From positions 1 through 8,392 of the forward strand of contig PKER01000256.1 of NCBI GenBank assembly GCA_002919115.1: 8,392 bases of DNA. The letters run 5' to 3'. Shown here piece after piece: positions 1 to 4,600 of this stretch. Position 1 is the stretch's first letter; each line of letters starts with the position of its first letter. The stretch is from a bacterium (lineage in GTDB: Bacteria > Actinomycetota > Thermoleophilia > Solirubrobacterales > 70-9). A model generated the notes under the pieces. The model searched no databases. It saw only the letters and a list, made by a program, of their open reading frames with translations, and was not told where the DNA came from. Made by a program: the position numbers and the translations under genes.

Positions 1-203
1 GCGCCGAGCTCCTCGGCCTCGGCCTTGGCGGACTCGATCTTGGCGTTCAGGCCCTCGATGGACTGCCCCTCGGCACGCGCGATCGGGATCGCGAGCGCGA
101 GGCCCGCGGCGAGCACGATCAGCGCGCGCACGGCAAGCCCAGGCAGGCGCAGGCGACGAGCGCGCAGGTGCCGGCTTGTGTCCTCGAACCTCGGGTCGTC
201 CAC
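1..203 (-). CDS. Secreted coiled-coil protein, 5' part only (possible cell-wall hydrolase or its partner)
   Basis: Only the first 67 residues are in the window; the gene runs off the left edge. The product begins with a long basic n-region (RHLRARRLRL, about residues 11-20), then a hydrophobic stretch (about residues 23-41) ending in an A-R-A signal-peptidase-like site near residue 44. The first mature residues (SIEGLNAKIESAKAEAEEL) have the Ala/Glu/Lys heptad look of a coiled coil. Secreted actinobacterial proteins with this layout often end in an M23 or NlpC/P60 peptidoglycan hydrolase domain, but that domain is not visible here, so the function is a guess. I chose GTG at 203, with GGGG nine bases upstream. 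GTG at 218 (five residues longer) and TTG at 209 are also open, and an in-frame TAG at 252-254 closes the frame upstream. No codon break is seen, so the gene is probably intact beyond the edge. Confidence 0.7.
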   Translation of the reverse strand, partial: MDDPRFEDTSRHLRARRLRLPGLAVRALIVLAAGLALAIPIARAEGQSIEGLNAKIESAKAEAEELG

Positions 204-250
204 TTGCAACAGCCCCACGGAAGAGCGGGCCTCGCGGGCGGGACCGCGAT

Positions 251-281
251 GCTAACAAATCGTTAGCTCTTGCTAATGATT
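251..281. promoter_or_regulatory. AT-rich cluster of alternating GCTAA half-sites (candidate operator/promoter)
   Basis: In a GC-rich background this short AT-rich patch holds GCTAAC (251-256), its exact inverse GTTAGC (262-267) after a 5-base gap, and a further GCTAA (272-276) after a 4-base gap. The half-sites alternate in orientation, as overlapping operators do. Read leftward, TAGCAT (254-249) fits a TANNNT -10 element and would start transcription near 242, about 24-39 bases before the candidate starts of the secreted coiled-coil gene. A second small palindrome, TCGC-TT-GCGA (281-290), adjoins it. The repeat structure is seen directly; the regulatory role is inferred from position. Confidence 0.45.
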
Positions 282-324
282 CGCTTGCGAAGGCTACATA
301 AGCTGGGCGACGGATTGCACGCAG

Positions 325-345
325 CGGCCAGCTGCCAGCTGCCAG
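325..345 (-). repeat. Degenerate 7-base repeat, left (inverted) array
   Basis: Three consecutive heptamers read on the minus strand as CTGGCAG, CTGGCAG, CTGGCCG. They are the same family as the array at 440-479 but in the opposite orientation. Bases 327-346 match the reverse complement of 460-479 at 17 of 20 positions, so the two arrays form inverted ends around the intervening sequence. Confidence 0.8.
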
Positions 346-381
346 CGGCTCGCTCTGCGACCTGACGCACGCGCGAAAGTC

Positions 382-401
382 CGTAGCCCTTCTGGGCTAC
401 G
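382..401 (-). terminator. Strong hairpin, possible terminator of the argG unit
   Basis: CGTAGCCC and GGGCTACG form a perfect 8-base-pair stem around a 4-base loop (TTCT on plus, AGAA on minus). It lies about 75 bases past the stop of the small gene behind argG. On the minus strand it is followed by GACTTTCGCG, so only a three-T run and no classical U-tract. A terminator role is plausible in a GC-rich actinobacterium but not shown; it may equally be the core of the surrounding palindromic element. Confidence 0.35.
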
Positions 402-439
402 CAGGCCCAGGTCACACCCGCGCACCAGCTCGGCGACAG

Positions 440-479
440 CTGGCGCCTGGGAGCTAGAAGCTGGTAGCTGGCAGCTACC
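440..479 (+). repeat. Degenerate 7-base tandem repeat, right array
   Basis: Five heptamers stand in perfect phase: CTGGCGC, CTGGGAG, CTAGAAG, CTGGTAG, CTGGCAG, then a partial CTACC. The consensus is CTRGNAG, which puts AGCT at most unit junctions. The last partial unit carries the TAG stop (475-477, minus strand) of the 52-residue membrane gene, so the array abuts and slightly enters a coding region. Confidence 0.85.
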
Positions 480-633
480 CCTCTGGCGGCTCGCGCCGAC
501 TGATGAGCCAGGCGCCCAGCGCGAGCAGCGCGGCCGCGCCGATTCCGGCGATGCGGATCTGCCTACCGAACTTCCACCAGGCAAGCTGGACGGTGGCGCG
601 GCCGATCCACTCGTAGATTCGCGAGGAGATCAT
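475..633 (-). CDS. Small single-pass membrane protein coupled to argG
   Basis: This 52-residue product is not recognised. The first 26 residues are Trp/Arg-containing and could form an amphipathic helix (EWIGR, AWWKFGR). Residues about 27-44 form one hydrophobic membrane span rich in Ala, Leu and Ile, followed by a short polar tail (SRREPPEG). Its ATG overlaps the argG TGA in an ATGA junction (630-633), so translation is probably coupled to argG. That overlap and the well-formed span are the main reasons to believe the gene. No cysteine or enzymatic motif is present. Its TAG stop falls within the last unit of the 7-base repeat, so the 3' end may have been set by that repeat. A role in arginine metabolism is not implied by the sequence; it may be a membrane anchor or a conserved lineage-specific protein. 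Confidence 0.65.
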   Translation of the reverse strand: MISSRIYEWIGRATVQLAWWKFGRQIRIAGIGAAALLALGAWLISRREPPEG

Positions 634-1910
634 CCCCCATCTGCTTCCCCGTTGCGGGCCGCGCGAATCCTGTGCGCCATGCGGCTCTGCAACGTGAACA
701 GCTCGATGAAGCCCGGGCTCGCGTGCTGCGAGAACTCGCCGCCGGACTCCCCGAAGCCGGCGAGCGACTGGTCGTAGACCGCGTACGGGGACTGGCGGGC
801 GACGACGCGCGCGGTGCCCTTGTAGAGGCGCACGGTGATCTCGCCGGTGACGTAGCGGTTCGCGCTGTCGATGTAGGCGTCGAGGTCCTCGCGCAGCGGG
901 TCGTACCAGAGGCCCGAGTAGCAGAGGTAGGCCCACTTGCGGTCGAGGATGTGCTTGAACTCGTTCTGGTGGACCGTCGAGACGAGCTTCTCGAGGTCCC
1001 GGTGCGCTTCGATCAGGATCGCCGCGGCGGGAACCTCGTAGAGGTCGCGGACCTTGAGGCCGACCACGCGGTCCTCGATGTGGTCGACGATCCCGACGCC
1101 GTGGCGCGCGCCCGCCTCGGCGGTGCGCTCGAGCAGGTCGACGAGCGGCAGGCGCTCGCCGTTGAGCGCCACCGGACGGCCGGCCTCGAAGGTGATCCGC
1201 AGGTCCTCGGGCGCATCGGGCGCGTCCTCGGGGGCGGTGACGAGGTTGAAGACGTCGTCGGGCGGCGGCGCGCTCAAATCCTCGATCGCGCGGCCCTCGG
1301 AGGAGCGGCCCCAGAGGTTGTCGTCGATCGAGTACGGGGGCGCCTCGGTCCCGCCCTTCACGGGGATGCCGTGCTCGCGGGCGTAGGCGATCTCCTCCTC
1401 GCGGCCCATCTGCCACTCGCGCACGGGGGCGATCACCTTGAGGTCGGGGGCGAGCGTCGCGACCGTGGCCTCCAGGCGCACCTGGTCGTTGCCCTTGCCT
1501 GTGCAGCCGTGCGCGATCGTGTCGCAGCCCGTCGCGCGGGCCTGCTCGACAGCGAGCTTGGCGATCAGCGGGCGCCCGAGCGCCGTGAACAGCGGGTAGC
1601 CGCCGCCGTAGAGCGCGTTCGCCTTGAGCGCGGGCAGCACGTAGTCCTCGGCGAACTCCTTGCGGGCGTCGACCACGACCGACTCGACCGCGCCCAGATC
1701 ACGGGCCTTGCCGACGACGACGTCCCAGTCCTCCCCGGGCTGCCCGAGGTCGACGGTGAGCGTGACGATCTCCGCGCCGTACTGCTCCTGGATCCAGCGG
1801 AGCATGACTGACGTGTCCAAGCCGCCCGAGTAGAGCAGCAGGACGCGGCCGACCTCAGCGGGGTCGGCCTGGTAGGTGGCGGTACGCGGGAAATCACTAG
1901 GCTCGGCCAT
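630..1910 (-). CDS. argG: Argininosuccinate synthase
   Basis: It joins citrulline and aspartate with ATP cleavage to AMP and pyrophosphate, giving argininosuccinate, in the cytoplasm; this is the penultimate step of arginine synthesis. The 426-residue product shows the N-type ATP pyrophosphatase loop SGGLDTS (28-34), the HGCTGKGNDQVR block (134-145) and YSIDDNLWGRSSEG (193-206), all hallmarks of the family. It is slightly longer than the usual ~400 residues because about 20 residues (MAEPSDFPRT onward) precede the strand that leads into the ATP loop. The ATG at 1910 is the only ATG or GTG between the upstream region and that loop, so the extension is likely real. No Shine-Dalgarno sequence precedes it, but a TACACT -10-like hexamer lies ten bases upstream. 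The small membrane gene follows with an ATGA overlap. argH, its usual partner, is absent here. Confidence 0.97.
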   Translation of the reverse strand: MAEPSDFPRTATYQADPAEVGRVLLLYSGGLDTSVMLRWIQEQYGAEIVTLTVDLGQPGEDWDVVVGKARDLGAVESVVVDARKEFAEDYVLPALKANALYGGGYPLFTALGRPLIAKLAVEQARATGCDTIAHGCTGKGNDQVRLEATVATLAPDLKVIAPVREWQMGREEEIAYAREHGIPVKGGTEAPPYSIDDNLWGRSSEGRAIEDLSAPPPDDVFNLVTAPEDAPDAPEDLRITFEAGRPVALNGERLPLVDLLERTAEAGARHGVGIVDHIEDRVVGLKVRDLYEVPAAAILIEAHRDLEKLVSTVHQNEFKHILDRKWAYLCYSGLWYDPLREDLDAYIDSANRYVTGEITVRLYKGTARVVARQSPYAVYDQSLAGFGESGGEFSQHASPGFIELFTLQSRMAHRIRAARNGEADGG

Positions 1911-1920
1911 CGGCCGCGGA

Positions 1921-1926
1921 AGTGTA
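1921..1926 (-). promoter_or_regulatory. Candidate -10 element of argG (near-leaderless transcript)
   Basis: On the minus strand TACACT fits the actinobacterial TANNNT -10 consensus. With the usual six-base spacing, transcription would start near 1914, leaving about 4 bases before the argG ATG at 1910. No ribosome-binding sequence is visible upstream of that ATG, which fits leaderless-type initiation. A -35 is only weakly suggested (TCGCAC-like). It sits in the 52-base gap between argG and the divergent sortase gene. Confidence 0.45.
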
Positions 1927-1962
1927 CGCGGCCCGCGCGAAGTGCGAGAAGATGAGCCCGGA

Positions 1963-2730
1963 ATGCACCGCGCGCTCCGCATCCTCTCGGTCACCCTGAT
2001 CACCGCGGGGCTGGTCGTCCTCACCGACGTCGGGGCCACGCTCGCCTGGAAGGAGCCGCTCTCGACGCTCTACGGCTGGCTCAAGCAGGACCAGGCGGAG
2101 GACGAGCTCAACGCGCTCTCCGACGACTTCCTCGACGAGTACCCGTCCATGCCGATCGACGTGAGCCGGGTGCCCGAGCGGGCGCGCGAGCTGGCCCGCG
2201 CGTACAAGCGGAAGGTCAAGCGGGGGCGCGGCATCGGCCGCATCCAGATCGACGAGATCGGCCTCGACATGGTGGTCGTCGAGGGCACCGACACCGCGTC
2301 GCTGCAGAAGGGGCCCGGCCACTACACGCGCGCGCCCGACCCCGGCTTCCGCCGCGAGGGCGACGGCTCGGCGTTCCCCGGCGAGGGGCGCACCGTCGGG
2401 ATAGCCGGCCACCGAACGACCTACCTCGCCCCGTTCCGCAAGCTGGACGAGCTCGAGCGCGGGGACGAGATCGCGCTCGAGATGCCGTATGCGACCTTCC
2501 GCTACGAGGTCGTGAAGACCGACGTCGTCTCCCCCACCGACATCGAGGTCGTGCGCAACACCGGCTCCGAGCGCGTCGTGCTCACCGCCTGCCACCCGCT
2601 CTACAGCGCGGCCGAGCGCATCGTCGTCACGGGCAGGCTGAGCTCGATCTCGCTCTACGGCCTCGACGAGCTCACCTGGTACGCGCGAGGCCGCGACCGG
2701 GCCGAAGCGGTGGGGCCTGGCCGCGCCTAG
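1963..2730 (+). CDS. Class E-like sortase (transpeptidase)
   Basis: Sortases cleave a C-terminal sorting motif on secreted proteins and join them to the cell wall or pilin partners outside the membrane. The 255-residue product has one N-terminal membrane span (about residues 5-25, no cleavage site), a charged stalk of about 60 residues with a basic cluster (KRKVKRGRGIGR), then the sortase beta-barrel from about residue 91. The catalytic set is visible: His150 in GIAGHRTTY, Cys210 in LTACHP and Arg219 in AAERIVV. The TACHP pattern and overall length resemble actinobacterial class E enzymes, which favour LAXTG-type signals (family knowledge). No protein with such a signal is encoded in this window. 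I chose ATG 1963 because the hydrophobic span follows at once; an upstream GTG at 1876 would run inside argG. It is divergent from argG and overlaps the next gene tail to tail. Confidence 0.9.
   Translation: MHRALRILSVTLITAGLVVLTDVGATLAWKEPLSTLYGWLKQDQAEDELNALSDDFLDEYPSMPIDVSRVPERARELARAYKRKVKRGRGIGRIQIDEIGLDMVVVEGTDTASLQKGPGHYTRAPDPGFRREGDGSAFPGEGRTVGIAGHRTTYLAPFRKLDELERGDEIALEMPYATFRYEVVKTDVVSPTDIEVVRNTGSERVVLTACHPLYSAAERIVVTGRLSSISLYGLDELTWYARGRDRAEAVGPGRA
2727..2730. other. CTAG palindrome carrying the stop codons of two convergent genes
   Basis: The sortase gene ends in TAG at 2728-2730 on plus, and the membrane-protein gene ends in TAG at 2729-2727 on minus. Both are read from the same self-complementary CTAG, leaving no intergenic space for a terminator. 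Confidence 0.95.
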
Positions 2731-3155
2731 GGCTGGGCCTCGACCGTCGTCGTCTCCGTCACCGTCTCGGTGACGGTCGTGGTCTGCGCCTCGGTGACCG
2801 TCGTCGTCTCCGGGGCCGAGGTCTCGGTCTGGGTCGTCGTCTCGGTCACCGTGCGGGCGCGCTGCGGGCGGTCGTTGCCCGAGTCCGAGTCGTCGCCGCT
2901 GGCCACGATCGCGAGCGCGATCCCCAGCCCGACGACGAGCGCGCTCAGGACGATCAGCGCCGCCTTGACGCCGCCGCTCATGCCCTGCCGCTCGGGCGGC
3001 TGGCCGTAGGGCGGCTGACCGCCTCCGTAGCCGTAGCCCTGCTGCTGGGTCGCGTAGGGATCGCGGTAGGGCTCCTGCGGCTGCCCGTAGGGCTGCTGGG
3101 GCTGGCGCCGCGGGTCGGGCTCCGGGGGCATGTGGCGTGTCGGATCGTCGTGCAC
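2727..3155 (-). CDS. Single-pass membrane protein with P/Q/Y/G-rich inner part and T/E-rich outer tail
   Basis: The 142-residue product is not assigned to a named family. Residues 1-60 are rich in Pro, Gln, Tyr and Gly (repeats such as QQPYGQPQEPY), a style common in cytoplasmic heads of actinobacterial membrane proteins. Residues about 62-86 form one hydrophobic span (ALIVLSALVVGLGIALAIV), followed by an acidic Asp/Ser patch and then a tail from about residue 110 made of repeated TVTETTT/TVTEAQ units. The tail has no cysteine and would be exposed and prone to modification. It lacks an LPXTG or LAXTG motif, so nothing marks it as a substrate of the adjoining sortase. I chose GTG 3155 because a TATGGT -10 element places the transcription start exactly on it; ATG 3131 (134 residues) is the alternative, and neither has a Shine-Dalgarno sequence. 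Its last bases overlap the sortase gene by four. Confidence 0.8.
   Translation of the reverse strand: MHDDPTRHMPPEPDPRRQPQQPYGQPQEPYRDPYATQQQGYGYGGGQPPYGQPPERQGMSGGVKAALIVLSALVVGLGIALAIVASGDDSDSGNDRPQRARTVTETTTQTETSAPETTTVTEAQTTTVTETVTETTTVEAQP
2756..2776. terminator. 9-base-pair hairpin inside the T/E repeat coding region, possible bidirectional terminator
   Basis: CCGTCACCG and CGGTGACGG pair perfectly over nine bases around a TCT loop, 26 bases beyond the sortase stop. It is built from the codons for the TVTE repeats of the convergent gene, so it may be a by-product of that repeat. With no intergenic space between the genes, it is the strongest stem available to end sortase transcription. 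There is no T-run after it on either strand. Confidence 0.3.
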
Positions 3156-3161
3156 GGGCGA

Positions 3162-3167
3162 ACCATA
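3162..3167 (-). promoter_or_regulatory. Candidate -10 element for the P/Q-rich membrane protein gene (leaderless)
   Basis: TATGGT on the minus strand matches TANNNT and is followed by exactly six bases before GTG at 3155, so the predicted first transcribed base is the G of the start codon. There is no purine-rich ribosome-binding sequence. A -35 is weak (GTGTTT, 17 bases upstream), and G-runs lie just beyond it. Confidence 0.5.
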
Positions 3168-3189
3168 AGCGCTCAGCCCGACGCAAACA

Positions 3190-3207
3190 CCCCCACCCCC
3201 AACCCCC
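3190..3207 (-). other. G-run tract upstream of a promoter
   Basis: The minus strand carries three runs of five G (GGGGGTTGGGGGTGGGGG), 23-40 bases upstream of the TATGGT element. Three G5 runs can form a two-layer quadruplex by splitting runs, or a three-layer one only with a fourth run in trans. The tract is seen directly; structure or regulation is inference. Confidence 0.4.
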
Positions 3208-3209
3208 GC

Positions 3210-3380
3210 AACGTTCAGCCCACGTAGTCGAAAAACGAACACCAGGGCTGAACGTCCACGCCCGACCCGGGGACGTTCAGCCGTGGTGTGCGAAAAACGA
3301 CGACCAGGGCTGAACGTCGGCGCCCGCCACGGGGACGTTCAGCCGTGGTGTGCGAAAAACGACGACCAGGGCTGAACGTC
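3210..3380. repeat. Three tandem 62-base units, each a long inverted repeat
   Basis: Left arms GACGTTCAGCC begin at 3210 (with A as first base), 3272 and 3334. Right arms GGCTGAACGTC end at 3256, 3318 and 3380. The period is exactly 62 bases: 11-base arm, 25-base middle, 11-base arm, 15-base linker. Units 2 and 3 are identical over the 47-base core and a few flanking bases. Unit 1 differs mainly in the middle, while keeping CGAAAAACG and ACCAG. In units 2 and 3 the stem continues past one mismatch with TGGT/ACCA. The array begins 30 bases after the argD stop, so on the argD transcript it would form three successive hairpins with U5 loops. Possible roles are transcript end or stabiliser, protein-binding array, or REP-like element. 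It is not CRISPR, because the linkers are only 15 bases and similar to each other. Confidence 0.95.
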
Positions 3381-3409
3381 GCGGCGCCGGGGTGCGTGGC
3401 GCCCGTGCG

Positions 3410-4600
3410 CTACCCCCGGACCGACGCCGCGATGATCTCCAGCGCGCGGTCCACGTCCGCCGCCTCGATGATGAGCGGCGGGAGCAGGCGCAGCATGCCC
3501 GGGCCCGGGCAGTTGAGGACGAGCCCGGCCTCCAGGCAGCGGTCGCGCACGGCGGCCGCGTCGATGCCCTCGGCGAGGCTCACGCCGACCATCAGGCCTC
3601 GGCCGCGCACGTCAACGATCCCGTCGATCTCGCGCAGGCCGCCCATCAGGCGCTCGCCCAGCTCGCGCACGGAGGCGAGCAGCGCCTCGTCGCTCAACAC
3701 GTCGAGCGCCGCCAGCGCCGCGGAGGCCTGGATCGGCCCGCCCGCGAAGGTCGAGCCGTGGTCGCCGGGCTCCAGCACGTCGCTCGCCCGCTCGCCCGCG
3801 ATGATCGCGCCCACCGGCAGGCCACCGCCGAGCGCCTTGGCCGCGGTGATGACGTCGGGCTCCACGCCCACGCCCTGGTACGCCCAGAGGGTTCCCGTCC
3901 GCCCCATCCCGGTCTGCACCTCGTCGAAGATGAGCAGCGCCCCGGTCTCGTCGCACACCTGGCGCGCCGCCTCGATCACCTCCGCGGGGATCGGCCAGAC
4001 CCCAGCCTCGCCCTGGATCAGCTCGAAGAAGACCGCGGCCGTGTTCTCGCTCGCCGCCGCGCGCAGCGCCTCGGCGTCGTCGCGCGGCACGTAGCGGAAG
4101 CCGCGCGGCAGCGGCCCGAAACGCTCCTCGTCGGCGAGCTTCGGGGTCGCGGCGAGCGCGCCAAGCGTGCGCCCGTGGAAGTCCGAGTCGAGGCTGATGA
4201 TCTCCGGCGTCTCCACCCCGCGCCGGTGCGCGTGCTTGCGGGCGATCTTGATCGCGCCCTCGGAGGCCTCCGTGCCCGTGTTCGCGAGGAACACCCGGCC
4301 CCCCAGGCTCGACTCGCTGAGCCGCCGGCTCAGGCGCAGCGCGGGCGCGGACAGAAACAGGTTCGAGGAGCCCGCAAACGTCGCCGCCTGCCGCTGGATC
4401 GCCTCGACGATCCGCGGGTGGCAGTGCCCGGCGTTGTGAACCGAGAGCCCCGCGAAGAAGTCCAGGTACTCCTTGCCCGACGAGTCCCACAGGCGCGCGC
4501 CCTCGCCGCGCACGAACTCGACGCCCGCGCGCAGGTAGGTGCGCATCGCGTAGCGGGCATCGAGCTCCCGCAGCTCGTCGACCGAGAGCCCCTCCGTCAT
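3410..4600 (-). CDS. argD: Acetylornithine aminotransferase
   Basis: This PLP enzyme moves an amino group from glutamate to N-acetylglutamate semialdehyde, giving N-acetylornithine, in the cytoplasm. The 396-residue length is normal for the family. Visible motifs are the phosphate-binding ANTGTEA (106-112), FHGRT (141-145), FDEVQTGMGRTG (225-236) with the cofactor-ring aspartate at 226, and the Schiff-base lysine 255 in AAKALGGGLPVG. GSTFAGGP (282-289) follows, and a C-terminal LRLLPPL carries the likely substrate-binding arginine 371. It resembles ArgD rather than ornithine or GABA aminotransferases, and its place directly behind argB supports that; some ArgD enzymes also serve lysine synthesis (succinyl-diaminopimelate), which cannot be excluded. 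ATG 4600 overlaps the argB TGA in an ATGA junction. The 62-base hairpin array follows its stop; no argF comes after it. Confidence 0.96.
   Translation of the reverse strand: MTEGLSVDELRELDARYAMRTYLRAGVEFVRGEGARLWDSSGKEYLDFFAGLSVHNAGHCHPRIVEAIQRQAATFAGSSNLFLSAPALRLSRRLSESSLGGRVFLANTGTEASEGAIKIARKHAHRRGVETPEIISLDSDFHGRTLGALAATPKLADEERFGPLPRGFRYVPRDDAEALRAAASENTAAVFFELIQGEAGVWPIPAEVIEAARQVCDETGALLIFDEVQTGMGRTGTLWAYQGVGVEPDVITAAKALGGGLPVGAIIAGERASDVLEPGDHGSTFAGGPIQASAALAALDVLSDEALLASVRELGERLMGGLREIDGIVDVRGRGLMVGVSLAEGIDAAAVRDRCLEAGLVLNCPGPGMLRLLPPLIIEAADVDRALEIIAASVRG

Larger units (their letters stand above)
327..479. repeat. Palindromic MITE-like intergenic element bounded by inverted heptamer arrays
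   Basis: The 153-base stretch is bounded by 20-base imperfect inverted ends (327-346 against 460-479, 17/20). Inside it are a GACCTG/CAGGTC pair (359-364, 408-413) and a perfect 8-base-pair hairpin (382-401). It encodes nothing convincing. Its right end supplies the stop codon of the small membrane gene. The nested palindromes suggest either a non-autonomous mobile or REP-like repeat, or a structured 3' untranslated region of the argG transcript. I see no target-site duplication and no transposase, so the mobile reading is only inference. Confidence 0.5.

Noticed and set aside
204..474. A cell-wall-type riboswitch (for example c-di-AMP) or a tRNA upstream of the secreted-protein gene.
   Set aside because: I looked on both strands for the conserved GCCGAA/GGGGAACC-type c-di-AMP core, GEMM-like segments and a tRNA cloverleaf. 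Only a GTCGCCGAG fragment and simple hairpins were found, not a full motif. A covariance-model search would settle it.
294..584. A 96-codon minus-strand frame across the heptamer arrays.
   Set aside because: It starts out of frame inside the small membrane gene, and its sequence is mostly translated repeat. No ribosome-binding site or hydrophobic pattern supports it.
634..1416. Upstream extension of the small membrane gene in its own frame to 313 codons.
   Set aside because: That stretch is out of frame within argG and reads as Arg-rich shadow sequence; only the part from ATG 633 looks like a protein.
1911..2039. Extension of argG by 43 residues upstream of ATG 1910.
   Set aside because: The added residues overlap the sortase coding start and are unlike any ArgG N-terminus; a -10-like element lies inside that stretch.
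3210..3380. A short CRISPR array.
   Set aside because: The repeated unit is a 47-base palindrome, the linkers are only 15 bases and resemble each other, and no cas gene is near. It is a plain tandem repeat.
3156..3409. An ArgR operator or T-box leader controlling the arginine genes.
   Set aside because: No AT-rich ARG-box-like palindrome or T-box element was seen in this gap, nor before argG or argC. The array here is GC-rich and lies downstream of argD.
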